From an uncultured Pelagibacteraceae bacterium (GTDB taxonomy: Bacteria; Pseudomonadota; Alphaproteobacteria; Pelagibacterales; Pelagibacteraceae), in NCBI GenBank assembly GCA_902592275.1, contig CACJDW010000002.1, forward strand, positions 1 through 64,000: a stretch of DNA of 64,000 nt. The letters are read 5' to 3'. Below the pieces are notes generated by a model, which was not told where the DNA came from, did no database searches, and saw nothing but the letters and a program-made list of their open reading frames with translations. This document shows positions 1 to 9,119 of this stretch, piece by piece. Within the stretch, counting starts at the first letter, position 1; every line of letters starts with the position of its first letter. Position numbers and translations under genes: made by a program.

Positions 1-1
1 G

Positions 2-907
2 TTGATTGTATTCAATAGACCTGAAAAAACTCAAAAATTATTTGAGATTATTAAAAAAATAAAACCAAAAAATTTATTTATTGCTGCTGATGGACCAAGA
101 GAAAAAGAATCTGATATTTATAATTGTAAAAAAGTCAGAAAGATTTTTGATAATATAGAATTTAATTGTAATATTCACAGAAAATTTAACATTAAAAATG
201 AAGGCCTAAAAAATAATGTAAAAAATTCAATTGATTGGTTTTTTTCTAAAGTTGAGAAAGGTATAATTATCGAAGATGATTGCATGCCTTCCTTATCATT
301 TTTTAGTTTTTGCCAAGAGCTATTAAATAAGTATGAATCTAATAGCAAAGTAATGCAAATTAATGGAACAAATCTAGGATTAGATTATTCAAATCTTGTT
401 AAGGAAACATATTTTTTCTCTAAATTAAATCATGTTTGGGGATGGGCAACATGGAAAAGATCTTGGATTTTATTCGATACTGAATTTGAAGGTTATGATA
501 TTTTAAAAAAAAATAATTCATTTAATAATTACTTTATTGACAGTAAAATTACTAATTGGATGATGAAATATTTTGATAAATCACAGAGTGGAACAGATAA
601 TATTTGGTCAATAAATTGGGCCTACTCTATATTAAAAAATAATGGATTATGTGTAACTCCGACTAAAAATTTAGTGCAAAATATTGGATTTGATGGAACT
701 GGTACAAGCGTTAAAGATAGAAGTTTTATAGATTTTTCTAAAACTGAAATAAATTTACTAGATAAGATTATACATCCAATGAATATCAATTACGATTTAA
801 AAAATGATATTTTAGCATATGATAACAAAATTTCCAAAATTGATCCTAGAGCAAATATAATGCTTAAAATTAAAAATAAATTAAAAAAATTATTTAAAAA
901 AAAATGA
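2..907 (+). CDS. Glycosyltransferase, HlpA/GT2-like, 5'-truncated by window edge
   Basis: A GT-A fold sugar transferase, probably adding a residue to the surface polysaccharide on the cytoplasmic side. The visible reading begins with a beta-strand and FNRPEKT, which in this family lies just inside the N-terminus. The apparent TTG start at base 2 is therefore probably not real and the gene starts upstream of the window. An acidic EDD metal/nucleotide-sugar motif lies near residues 91-93 and an aromatic HVWGWATWKRSW block near 144-155, both typical of this family. The C-terminus is lysine-rich. The stop overlaps the next ATG by four bases, so the two are translationally coupled. Acceptor and sugar cannot be told from sequence. 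Confidence 0.8.
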   Translation: MIVFNRPEKTQKLFEIIKKIKPKNLFIAADGPREKESDIYNCKKVRKIFDNIEFNCNIHRKFNIKNEGLKNNVKNSIDWFFSKVEKGIIIEDDCMPSLSFFSFCQELLNKYESNSKVMQINGTNLGLDYSNLVKETYFFSKLNHVWGWATWKRSWILFDTEFEGYDILKKNNSFNNYFIDSKITNWMMKYFDKSQSGTDNIWSINWAYSILKNNGLCVTPTKNLVQNIGFDGTGTSVKDRSFIDFSKTEINLLDKIIHPMNINYDLKNDILAYDNKISKIDPRANIMLKIKNKLKKLFKKK

Positions 908-1299
908 AGTTATTAAAAACAAAAAAAATTAAAGATAAAAATGGTTCATTAACTGTTTTTCAAAAAAATAAAGAAATAAAATTTAAAATAGAAAGGTTAT
1001 TCATTGTAAAAGCTAATAAAAATCAAGTAAGGGGTATGCATGCTCATAAAAAATGTATACAATTAATTAATTGTCCGTCTGGTTCTATTCAGGTCAACTG
1101 TGAAGATTTATTTGGAAGGAAGAAAAAATTTATTTTAAATAACTCTGATAGTTACTTAGTAGTTCCAACTTTTACTTGGTGTACTCAAAAATACCTAGAA
1201 AAAAATACAATTCTAATATCAATATGCAATAAAAAGTTTGAAGAAAAAGACTATATTAGGAATTATTCAAAATTCAAAAAATTACAAAAAATTAATTAA
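904..1299 (+). CDS. WxcM/FdtA-like sugar 3,4-ketoisomerase (cupin)
   Basis: A single-domain cupin of 131 residues matching the FdtA/QdtA/WxcM group, which isomerises dTDP-4-keto-6-deoxyglucose to the 3-keto sugar before transamination. The signature RGMHAH lies at residues 43-48, followed by a second cupin strand ending in the PTFTWC segment. The family normally works with a DegT-type aminotransferase, and one lies downstream at 3771. Start and stop overlap both neighbours (4 bases and 1 base), showing an operon. Family assignment is firm. The exact nucleotide sugar is inferred, because no RmlA/RmlB pair is visible in the window. Confidence 0.8.
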   Translation: MKLLKTKKIKDKNGSLTVFQKNKEIKFKIERLFIVKANKNQVRGMHAHKKCIQLINCPSGSIQVNCEDLFGRKKKFILNNSDSYLVVPTFTWCTQKYLEKNTILISICNKKFEEKDYIRNYSKFKKLQKIN

Positions 1300-2285
1300 T
1301 GCCAAAAATAACCATAGGTCTAATAACTTATAATAGGCCTGAATTATTAAAACGTGCTGTTAATTCACTTTTGAATCAAACATATAAAGACATTCTGATA
1401 TATATAGGCAATGATTATACTAAATCAAAAATAACTTATAAGTCTCTCAATATTAAAAAATCAAAAAAAATAAAAATTTTTAATTATAAAAAAAATGTTG
1501 GAGAAAGAAATAATATGAATTTTTTGTTAAAAAAAACAAAAACCGAGTGGTTTTCCTGGCTAGCTGATGATGATTATTTTCATGAAAAATTTATTGAAAA
1601 ATTATTATATCAATTACAAACTCATAAGAGATCTAATCCTGTTGCATGCTATAGTAATTATAGCAGATCAAAATTACATAAATTTATTAAAAAAAAAACA
1701 TCCAAAGTCTTCCAAAAAGAGGAATTTATAAACGGATTTAGTAAAAAAAAAATTAGATTAATTGGAACTTTCGGACTCATTAAAACTAAAATTTTGAAAA
1801 AAGTGAAAGGCATACATGCAACGGGCTATTCATTTAAAATTAATGGTAAAAAAACACATCATTATCCTTATTGTGATACGTTAATACCAATACTGATATC
1901 GAATTTTGGAAAAATTATTTGGGTCGATCAAAAATTAGTGTTTTTAAATACAGATCAAAATTCTATTTCATCTTTCACAAAGGAGTATGATGTATATAAA
2001 TCGGCGGAAAAATATATAATTAAAAAGCTTAATTACGTAATGAAGAATGGTGTTAAAAATAAATCAGAAATTATTTTAAATTTTAAAAATTGGTTTTTTT
2101 TCAACAGATTAAACATAATAAAAAAAAGAAATCCTTTTTTAAATTTAAGAAATATAAACAAATACATTAATGATATAAAAAAATTGTATCAAAATAATGA
2201 TAAAATTAGTAATAGTAACTTCATTAAAAAAAATACTTATAAGTTAATCAAATCAATAGCTATATCTTTTAAAAATATTTTTTGA
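1299..2285 (+). CDS. Glycosyltransferase family 2
   Basis: A GT-A inverting glycosyltransferase of 328 residues. The N-terminus has the GT2 opening (ITIGLITYNRPELLKRAVNSL), followed by a DDD motif at residues 90-92 (WLADDDYF), which coordinates the metal and nucleotide sugar. The C-terminal 100 residues are basic and rich in Asn, Lys and aromatic residues, and may contact the membrane. The ATG overlaps the preceding stop by one base. It likely builds one linkage of the surface glycan. Donor and acceptor are unknown. Confidence 0.85.
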   Translation: MPKITIGLITYNRPELLKRAVNSLLNQTYKDILIYIGNDYTKSKITYKSLNIKKSKKIKIFNYKKNVGERNNMNFLLKKTKTEWFSWLADDDYFHEKFIEKLLYQLQTHKRSNPVACYSNYSRSKLHKFIKKKTSKVFQKEEFINGFSKKKIRLIGTFGLIKTKILKKVKGIHATGYSFKINGKKTHHYPYCDTLIPILISNFGKIIWVDQKLVFLNTDQNSISSFTKEYDVYKSAEKYIIKKLNYVMKNGVKNKSEIILNFKNWFFFNRLNIIKKRNPFLNLRNINKYINDIKKLYQNNDKISNSNFIKKNTYKLIKSIAISFKNIF

Positions 2286-2290
2286 ATTAA

Positions 2291-3025
2291 ATGAAAATTT
2301 GGCAAGGTAAATTTAAAAATTTTAAATCTGCAAAAAAAAAAATGGTAGGTAAAAGTTTTTCTAGTCATAAATGGATTGGAAATCAAGTGAATAATTTTGA
2401 TAAATGTCAAGAACTGATGAAAAGTAAAAAAAATATACCACACAAATTAACTTACAGGTATAGAAGTTTTTTAAAAATTTTAAAAAAAGTAAAAGAAAAA
2501 AATAGTAAGTTATGCATCCTTGATTATGGTGGTGGATTTGGTTTAGGATATTTTTATATTAAAAAAAATTCAAATATTAAATTTAATTATACAGTTCTTG
2601 AAATTCCGTCATTAGTAAAAAAATTATCTAAAAGAACTAGTAAGTTTAATTTTATTACTAAAATAACAAAACATAATTATAATTTTATAAATTGTTGCTC
2701 AGTTCTACAATATATTAATAATTGGAAATTCGTCATAGAAAAACTAGCAAAGACAAAAACTAAATATTTGTATTTTTCAGATATGTTTATAGGTAGTATC
2801 AAATCTTATGTAACACTTCAGAATTACTATGGAAATAAAATTCCTCACTGGTTTTTAAAATATGATGAGTTTAATGATGAAGTAACTAAGTATGGATATA
2901 AACTTGTTTCTAAAACTCCAATGAAAACTATGAGACTAAATATTGAAACAAAATTACCTATGAAAAATTTTAATAAAAAAGATAGAATACCTTATACATT
3001 AAATTTATTATATGTTCGGAATTAA
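2291..3025 (+). CDS. Putative SAM-dependent methyltransferase (TIGR04325-like)
   Basis: A 244-residue protein with a Rossmann-type SAM-binding motif, ILDYGGGFG, at about residues 76-84. The N-terminal 'W-x-G-x-F' opening and the order of elements resemble the TIGR04325 putative methyltransferase group found in polysaccharide loci. I recognise the fold motif and general resemblance, not the substrate. It starts five bases after the previous stop. Its stop shares TTAA at 3022-3025 with the stop of the opposing reductase gene, leaving no room for an intrinsic terminator. Confidence 0.65.
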   Translation: MKIWQGKFKNFKSAKKKMVGKSFSSHKWIGNQVNNFDKCQELMKSKKNIPHKLTYRYRSFLKILKKVKEKNSKLCILDYGGGFGLGYFYIKKNSNIKFNYTVLEIPSLVKKLSKRTSKFNFITKITKHNYNFINCCSVLQYINNWKFVIEKLAKTKTKYLYFSDMFIGSIKSYVTLQNYYGNKIPHWFLKYDEFNDEVTKYGYKLVSKTPMKTMRLNIETKLPMKNFNKKDRIPYTLNLLYVRN

Positions 3026-3753
3026 TTTTTAAGAATTTTTTTCAATCTATTTAAATTCATATCTTGTTTCAAAGGGTATTCCTCTCCAAATAATTTTCTA
3101 GCTTTTATTTTTTTTACATTTAATCCATTTTGTTTTGCAAAATTAAACACAGACTGTGATCTTCCACCAATATTAATAATACCTTTTTTATTTATTAATT
3201 TATAAATTTTTTTTGCTATATTTTCATGAAAGTCAAAATTTGTTTTAACATCTGTAAATGCCTTTTTATGTAGAAATGGTTTTTCAGTGGTACACATTCT
3301 TAGAATTAAAGAGTTTTTGTAAAGAGAAACTGCACATTCCCCTCCTAATTTTGACCATCCATAATTATTAAATGGTTTAAGGTTGTCTGTTTCTTTATAA
3401 TTTCCTTTTGTTCCAGGATAAACAAAATTAGTAGACATGTAGATTAACTTCACGTTATATTTATTACACGCAATTGTAATATTAGATGTACCAATAATAT
3501 TTAGTTTTATACTTTCCGAAATTTTTTTATCGTGAAGTTCCATGGGTCTAGATAAAGCAGCTAAATGTATAATAATTTTAGGTTTTTTTTTAAGAATATA
3601 TTTGTTTATAGATTCTAGGCTTAGAATATTAAGTTCTTTTCTAGTTGGAAAATAAGTTTTATGCTTTGTCTTAACTTTTTGTAAAACTGAGCCAAATCTT
3701 CCAGACCCACCAGTTACTACGATACTTAATTTATCTTTTGTTTTATTATTCAT
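3022..3753 (-). CDS. NAD(P)-dependent sugar reductase/epimerase, RmlD-like
   Basis: A short-chain dehydrogenase of 243 residues resembling dTDP-4-dehydrorhamnose reductase. The nucleotide-binding motif TGGSGRFG lies at residues 14-21, followed by HLAA near 63-66, the STNFVYPG strand and the catalytic Tyr131-Lys135 pair (YGWSK). It probably reduces or epimerises a keto-sugar nucleotide for the local glycan. It lies alone on the minus strand. Its start codon faces that of the aminotransferase across only 17 bases, which hold a palindrome. It is shorter than typical RmlD (about 290 residues), mainly at the C-terminus. Confidence 0.75.
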   Translation of the reverse strand: MNNKTKDKLSIVVTGGSGRFGSVLQKVKTKHKTYFPTRKELNILSLESINKYILKKKPKIIIHLAALSRPMELHDKKISESIKLNIIGTSNITIACNKYNVKLIYMSTNFVYPGTKGNYKETDNLKPFNNYGWSKLGGECAVSLYKNSLILRMCTTEKPFLHKKAFTDVKTNFDFHENIAKKIYKLINKKGIINIGGRSQSVFNFAKQNGLNVKKIKARKLFGEEYPLKQDMNLNRLKKILKN

Positions 3754-3755
3754 CG

Positions 3756-3771
3756 TGCTAAACGATTAGCA
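3756..3771. promoter_or_regulatory. Palindrome between divergent start codons
   Basis: A perfect inverted repeat, TGCTAA-ACGA-TTAGCA, fills almost the whole 17-base gap between two divergent start codons; its last base is the A of the plus-strand ATG. It could be an operator or a hairpin near the 5' end of both messages. Function is inferred from position only. Confidence 0.4.
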
Positions 3772-4871
3772 TGCCTATAAATGTTTTTGAACCCAAAAGT
3801 CAATTTATTAGTCAAAAAAAAGAAATAATTAATGCTGTTAAAAAAGTTTTTAACAGTGGAAACTATATATTAGGAAAAGAAGTTTTAAAATTAGAAAAAA
3901 AATTTAGTGAATTGCATCAAACAAAATATGGAATTACTGTAAAAAATGGAACTGATGCAATTTCAATATCTTTAAGGGCTTTAGGAATTAAAAAAGGTGA
4001 TGAAGTAATTACCACCTCCCATACAGCTCTTGCAACAATTGCAGCTATTATAAGCACTGGAGCTGTTCCAGTAATTGTAGATATAGAAAAGTTTTTCTAC
4101 ACAATAAACGCAAATTTAATAGAAAAAAAAATTACAAAAAAAACAAAAGTTATTATTCCAGTCCATATATATGGACAATGTGCTGATATGGAAAAGATAT
4201 GCAAGATAGCAAAAAAACATAAATTATTTATAATAGAGGATTGTGCTCAGTCTCATGGAGCTAAAATCAAAAAAAAATCTATTGGTTCGTTTGGTGACAT
4301 TTCTACTTTTAGTTTTTATCCAACTAAAAATTTAGGTGCAATTGGTGATGGAGGAATTATTTTAACAAACAATCTAAAATTTGAAAAAAAAATTAGAAGG
4401 CTTAGAGAATATGGATGGGATTATAGAAGACAAACAAATGAACCAGGTATAAATTCAAGATTAGATGAGATACAAGCATCTATATTAAATATTAAATTAA
4501 AAAATTTTAATCGTAACAAAGAAAAGAGAATATTGATCGCAAATAAATATTTAAGTGAAATTAGAAATAAAAATATAATTTTACCCAAGGTAAGAACCAA
4601 TACCACACATGTTTTTCATATATTCTCAATTATGGTTAAAAATAAAAAAAAATTAGTAAAATATCTAAATGAAAATAAAATTTTTCCTGGTTTCCATTAT
4701 AGCATTCTCTCCCATCAAAATATAGGATATGGAAAGTTTTGTAAGTTTATAAATAAAGAATTGATTTTTAGTAATAAAATTTCCAGATTCCAATTAAGCC
4801 TACCTATTTACCCAGAACTTACAAATAAAAATGTTAATAAAATAATAAAAATAATTAATAATTATAAATAA
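3771..4871 (+). CDS. DegT/DnrJ/EryC1-family sugar aminotransferase (FdtB-like)
   Basis: A PLP-dependent aminotransferase of 366 residues that puts an amino group on a keto-sugar nucleotide, using glutamate as usual donor. The PLP-anchoring lysine is Lys186 in SFYPTKNLGAIGDGG. The cofactor-ring Asp157 lies in IIEDCAQSHGA, and NGTDA near residues 59-63 binds the phosphate. The pattern is closest to 3-keto-type enzymes (FdtB/QdtB), consistent with the WxcM-like ketoisomerase at 904. Its stop overlaps the next ATG by one base. Confidence 0.85.
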   Translation: MPINVFEPKSQFISQKKEIINAVKKVFNSGNYILGKEVLKLEKKFSELHQTKYGITVKNGTDAISISLRALGIKKGDEVITTSHTALATIAAIISTGAVPVIVDIEKFFYTINANLIEKKITKKTKVIIPVHIYGQCADMEKICKIAKKHKLFIIEDCAQSHGAKIKKKSIGSFGDISTFSFYPTKNLGAIGDGGIILTNNLKFEKKIRRLREYGWDYRRQTNEPGINSRLDEIQASILNIKLKNFNRNKEKRILIANKYLSEIRNKNIILPKVRTNTTHVFHIFSIMVKNKKKLVKYLNENKIFPGFHYSILSHQNIGYGKFCKFINKELIFSNKISRFQLSLPIYPELTNKNVNKIIKIINNYK

Positions 4872-5293
4872 TGATAGAGCAAATCATATTTAAGAAAGAA
4901 ATTTATGCAATTATAATAAGAAGAAAATATAAAAATAATGGAATAAAATTTTTTACACCAAATAAATTTTCCCAGCAGCTTGCCTATATGAAAAGACCAA
5001 AAGGTTATATTATTCAACCTCATATTCATAAAAAGATCAAAAAAGAAATAAAATTTACTCAAGAAGTATTATTTATAAGATCAGGAAAACTTGAAGTGTA
5101 TTTTTTTAATGATAAAAAAAAATTTATTAAAAAAAAAATACTTAATGAGGGTGATATAATTTTACTTTCAAAAGGTGGGCATGGATTTAAAATTTTAAAA
5201 GAATGCGAAATTATAGAGGTTAAACAAGGGCCTTATGATCCAAAATCAGATAAAATGAGATTTAACTCAAATATTAAAAAATTAAAAAAATAA
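4871..5293 (+). CDS. Small cupin-domain protein of the aminosugar module
   Basis: A 140-residue single cupin. The likely metal ligands are visible: His51 and His53 (PHIHKK), Glu65 (TQEVLFI) and His104 (GGHGF), matching the HxH...E...H cupin pattern. Many such small cupins lie in glycan loci as sugar isomerases or unassigned enzymes. It sits between two aminotransferase genes, overlapping the first by one base, so an action on the same sugar nucleotide is plausible. The reaction is not known. Confidence 0.65.
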   Translation: MIEQIIFKKEIYAIIIRRKYKNNGIKFFTPNKFSQQLAYMKRPKGYIIQPHIHKKIKKEIKFTQEVLFIRSGKLEVYFFNDKKKFIKKKILNEGDIILLSKGGHGFKILKECEIIEVKQGPYDPKSDKMRFNSNIKKLKK

Positions 5294-5298
5294 TCAAA

Positions 5299-6426
5299 GT
5301 GAAAAAAAAATTTATTCCAGTTAATGAGCCAATATTTAATGGAAATGAAATAAAATATTTAAAAAATTGTATTTCTACAAAATGGGTAGGTTCTGATGGT
5401 AAATTTGTAAATGCATTTGAAAAAAAACTTTCAAAATATGTAAAGAGAAAATATGCAATTGCAGTATCTAGTGGCACTGCTGCGTTAGATATTGCTTTTG
5501 CCTCTCTTAAAATAAAAAAAGGCGATGAGGTTATATTACCAACATTCACAATTATTTCATGTGTAAATCAAATCATTAGAAGTGGTGCAACCCCAGTTTT
5601 TGTAGATTGTGATCTAACAACTTGGAATGTAAATATTTCTGAAATAGAAAAAAAAATTACTAATAAAACAAAAGTTATTCTTGCTGTACATATATATGGT
5701 TTATCAGTTGATATGCCGAATTTGTTAAAATTAGGTAAAAAACATAATATTAAAATTATTGAAGATGCGTCAGAGGTTTTAGGATTAGAAATTAAAAATA
5801 AAAAATGTGGATCATTTGGTGATATTAGTACATTTAGTTTCTATACTAACAAACATATAACCACTGGAGAAGGTGGCATGGTACTAACAGATAATTTAGA
5901 AATCGCTAAAAAATGTAAAAATTTTCGCAATCTTTTTTTTGATAATAAAAAAAGATTTTACCATAAAGATATAGGATGGAATTATAGGATGTCAAATCTT
6001 AATGCTGCAGTTGGAGTTGCACAATTTGAAAATTTAAAAAAGACAATAAGATTAAAAAGATTAATAGGGAATTATTATTACAAGAATCTAAAAAGTTTAT
6101 CTGACATTCAATTACAACCACTCAAGAATAATTATACTAAGAATATTTTTTGGGTTTTTGGTGTTCTTATTAAAAAAAAAGGCAAGATCAATATTAACAA
6201 AATAAGAGAAATTTTATTTAAAAGAGGGATACAAACCAGGCCCTTTTTTTGGCCTCTTCACAAACAACCCTTTTTAGCAAAAATCAAAAAATCAAAAGAT
6301 CATTTTCCTAATTCAGAGTATCTATCTAAAAATGGTTTTTATTTACCTAGTGGATTATCATTAAAAAAAAATGATGTTGATTACATATGTAAAGAACTTA
6401 AAAAAATATTATTTAATTTTTTTTAA
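5299..6426 (+). CDS. DegT-family aminotransferase, GDP-perosamine synthase-like
   Basis: A second PLP aminotransferase of 375 residues. Lys185 in FYTNKHITTGEGGM is the Schiff-base lysine, with Asp156 in IIEDASEVLG. The stretch around Lys185 and the 'FIPVNEP' opening recall GDP-perosamine synthase (Per/RfbE), which aminates GDP-4-keto-6-deoxymannose. The gmd at 23377 would supply that substrate. The start is GTG five bases after the previous stop, with no better ATG in frame. The perosamine assignment is an inference by resemblance; a dTDP- or UDP-4-keto sugar remains possible. Confidence 0.75.
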   Translation: MKKKFIPVNEPIFNGNEIKYLKNCISTKWVGSDGKFVNAFEKKLSKYVKRKYAIAVSSGTAALDIAFASLKIKKGDEVILPTFTIISCVNQIIRSGATPVFVDCDLTTWNVNISEIEKKITNKTKVILAVHIYGLSVDMPNLLKLGKKHNIKIIEDASEVLGLEIKNKKCGSFGDISTFSFYTNKHITTGEGGMVLTDNLEIAKKCKNFRNLFFDNKKRFYHKDIGWNYRMSNLNAAVGVAQFENLKKTIRLKRLIGNYYYKNLKSLSDIQLQPLKNNYTKNIFWVFGVLIKKKGKININKIREILFKRGIQTRPFFWPLHKQPFLAKIKKSKDHFPNSEYLSKNGFYLPSGLSLKKNDVDYICKELKKILFNFF

Positions 6427-6432
6427 AAATAA

Positions 6433-7584
6433 ATGAAAAAAATTGGATTATATTTATCTGTAGGCCCTAGAGCAGGAGGATCATTTCAATACTGTTTATC
6501 TGTTATTAAATATCTTCAAAATTTAGATAATAGCAATTATGAAATTATTGTATTTAGTACAAATGAAATTTGGAAAAAAAGACTTAATAAAAAATTTAAA
6601 ATAGTTAAATTAACCAAAATAAATATTCTTGAAAGAATATTAAATTACTTAAATATTTTCATTCCAAGTAAGTTTAGCAAATTTTTATTCAATAAATTTT
6701 CTTTAAATATTAGAACTATAAACAATACTAAATGTGATTATATTTTATTTCCTTCTCAAGAAAATTTATCTTCTAAAATAAAAATCAAATCAATAACAAC
6801 AATTCATGATCTGATGCATATCTATGAGAAGAGATTTAGAGAATATAGCTTTTATGAGAGACTCAAAAGAGATTATTCTTATAATGAAATTTGTAGAAAC
6901 TCACAAAACATTATAGTTGACTCAAAAATAGGTAAAAAACATGTCGTTGAAAGCTTTAATGTTGATAAAAAAAAGGTAATTTTAGCTCCTTTTGAACCAC
7001 CTTCATATTTAAAGAAATCAAAGTTAGTAGATATTCATAAAAAGTATAAAATTCCCAAAAATAAATTTATTTTTTACCCAGCTCAATTCTGGGAACATAA
7101 AAATCATATTAATTTAATTAAAGCTTTTAATTTGATTCAAAAAAAAATAGATAAAATTAATTTAGTCTTAGTAGGAACAGAAAAAAATAATTTAAAAAAC
7201 ATTATGAAGGTGATTAAGAATTTTAATTTATATAATAAAGTATTTATTTTAGGTTATGTAGATGAGAAAGACATGTATTCATTTTATAAAAATGCCTCAT
7301 TAACAAGTTTTGTAAGTTATTGTGGCCCAACAAATATACCACCACTTGAAGCAATGTATACAGGTTGTCCTTTAGTTTGTTCAAATGTATATGGTATGAA
7401 AGATCAAATAAAAAATGGTGGTCTGTTAGTAAATCCCAATTCTTATAAGGATATTTATGAAAAAATTTTAATTGTTTTAACAAATAGTAAACTAAAAAAA
7501 GAAATAATTAGAAATGGATTTAAAATCACAGAAAAAAACAAAAAATATAAATTTTTAAGTTCTCTAGACAAAATTATTAAATAA
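6433..7584 (+). CDS. GT4-family (group 1) glycosyltransferase
   Basis: A two-domain GT-B retaining glycosyltransferase of 383 residues. The N-terminal domain opens with a glycine-rich loop (VGPRAGGSFQY). The C-terminal domain has the strand FIFYPAQFWEHKN and the donor-binding segment GPTNIPPLEAMYTGCPLV, whose Glu is the family nucleotide-sugar contact. It starts six bases after the aminotransferase. Its last 21 bases overlap, tail to tail, the 3' end of the minus-strand gene at 7564. Confidence 0.85.
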   Translation: MKKIGLYLSVGPRAGGSFQYCLSVIKYLQNLDNSNYEIIVFSTNEIWKKRLNKKFKIVKLTKINILERILNYLNIFIPSKFSKFLFNKFSLNIRTINNTKCDYILFPSQENLSSKIKIKSITTIHDLMHIYEKRFREYSFYERLKRDYSYNEICRNSQNIIVDSKIGKKHVVESFNVDKKKVILAPFEPPSYLKKSKLVDIHKKYKIPKNKFIFYPAQFWEHKNHINLIKAFNLIQKKIDKINLVLVGTEKNNLKNIMKVIKNFNLYNKVFILGYVDEKDMYSFYKNASLTSFVSYCGPTNIPPLEAMYTGCPLVCSNVYGMKDQIKNGGLLVNPNSYKDIYEKILIVLTNSKLKKEIIRNGFKITEKNKKYKFLSSLDKIIK

Positions 7585-8427
7585 TTTTTTGACCCCTTTT
7601 TTTAAAAGTATGTTAACTAAAATTATAAAAATAAAAATAACGTTTTGCTTGTTATCAATTCTAATCTGAATTTCTTCTTTTAATTTTTTCCAAAAACCAT
7701 ATTTGCTTGAAAAACCACCAGCTTGAACAACACCTATTAGCTCATCTTTAGTTGTTGACTCACCAATTAAATTTTTATCAAGAAAAATTTTATAGAATAA
7801 ATCGTAGTCTGAGGAACAAATATATTTAGTATTGTATAAACCAATTTTTTTTTGAACATCTGACTTAATAAAAAAACCAGATGAATGACATGTTTGAGAA
7901 TCAAAGTTATATTTAATTCTATTTTTATTAAATCCAGTTTTTACTATTATGTTATTACCTAAGTAATGTCTTTCTACTGTCCCAAATAAGAATGATAAGT
8001 TTTCATCTTGGATAAAATATTTTTTTACAATATCAAATGAGCTCTTAGTATAAATATCTCCAGAGTTTATTATGCCTATTACTTGACCACTTGCTAATTT
8101 TAAACCATAATTCATAGCATCATATATACCTTTGTCTCTTATACAGCACCAATAATTGATTTTATTATTGTAAGATTTTATTTTTTTTAAAGTGTCATCA
8201 TTAGAGTTGCCGTCTATTACTATGTATTCAAGGTCTTTATGATTTTGATTAACAACACTTTTAATAGTTGATTCAATTGTATCTGAGGAATTTTTTACAA
8301 CTGTTATAATAGAAAAAAAAGGTTTTTGAGCATTTTTGATATCTTTATTAATTTGATTTCTCAAGCCCCCTTCTTCAACAAAATTTTCTAAATGACTAAG
8401 AGAGTCGACATTTTGATAATTATTCAT
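7564..8427 (-). CDS. Glycosyltransferase family 2, WcaA-like
   Basis: A GT2 enzyme of 287 residues with an N-terminal extension of about 35 residues before the canonical FFSIITVVKNSSDTIESTI start of the GT-A fold. IDGNSNDDT (about residues 71-79) is the nucleotide-binding acidic loop, and the NSGD motif sits near the metal site. The C-terminus ends in a hydrophobic stretch (FIFIILVNILL), probably a membrane anchor. It is an isolated minus-strand gene in a plus-strand run, which suggests a separately acquired module. Confidence 0.85.
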   Translation of the reverse strand: MNNYQNVDSLSHLENFVEEGGLRNQINKDIKNAQKPFFSIITVVKNSSDTIESTIKSVVNQNHKDLEYIVIDGNSNDDTLKKIKSYNNKINYWCCIRDKGIYDAMNYGLKLASGQVIGIINSGDIYTKSSFDIVKKYFIQDENLSFLFGTVERHYLGNNIIVKTGFNKNRIKYNFDSQTCHSSGFFIKSDVQKKIGLYNTKYICSSDYDLFYKIFLDKNLIGESTTKDELIGVVQAGGFSSKYGFWKKLKEEIQIRIDNKQNVIFIFIILVNILLKKGVKKLFNNFV

Positions 8428-8501
8428 ATTAAACTATAGTTATATATATAAAACAATGTATTTGAATTATATAAAATAAATTGTAATTAAAAAAATATAT
8501 A

Positions 8502-9119
8502 ATGATAAAAAAAATAAAATTAAATCTTGGTTGCGCTAGTAGGCCTTTAAAAAATTACATTAATATAGATCAGGATAATTTTAAAATTATCAAAAGACGT
8601 TATCCAAATCTAAAAAAAATAAAAAATTTGAGAATTTATAATTACAATATCTTTAAGCTACCCTTTAAAGACTCAAGTGTTGATGAAATCAGGGCTGATG
8701 GACTAATTGAACATTTAAGTTTTATTGAGGAAAAAAAATTTTTTTTTGAGATTAAAAGAGTTATAAAAAAAAATGGAATGATTAGATTATCAACTGTAGA
8801 TTTTGAAAAAAATGTGAAGCAATGGCTTAATGCAAAGGATGATTGGATTGATTTTCATAGAGATGATGAGGCCGCAATTAGAGAATGTTATTGGTTTGGA
8901 ACATATACTTATAAACCTAAAAACAGATGGGGATACCTAACGGCGACATTTTATGGGAGTCAAAATGGTAAAGGTCAATATCATAAAAATTCTTATACAA
9001 AAAAAAAATTAAGAGCTATTTGTAATAAATTAGATTTTAAGGTAGTTGAATTAAAAAATTTTAGATGGAAAAAAAATAGAGATCACATGATTAATTTGAT
9101 AGCAAAAAAAAATCATTAA
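8502..9119 (+). CDS. SAM-dependent methyltransferase
   Basis: A class I methyltransferase-like protein of 205 residues. KLNLGCASRP near the N-terminus is the SAM-binding glycine-rich motif in the 'LNLG(C)G..' style common in polysaccharide loci. INIDQ provides the acidic residue at the end of strand 2, and LIEHL is the post-motif strand. It may methylate a sugar or act on another small acceptor; the target is unknown. Its stop shares TTAA at 9116-9119 with the opposing gene. Confidence 0.75.
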   Translation: MIKKIKLNLGCASRPLKNYINIDQDNFKIIKRRYPNLKKIKNLRIYNYNIFKLPFKDSSVDEIRADGLIEHLSFIEEKKFFFEIKRVIKKNGMIRLSTVDFEKNVKQWLNAKDDWIDFHRDDEAAIRECYWFGTYTYKPKNRWGYLTATFYGSQNGKGQYHKNSYTKKKLRAICNKLDFKVVELKNFRWKKNRDHMINLIAKKNH

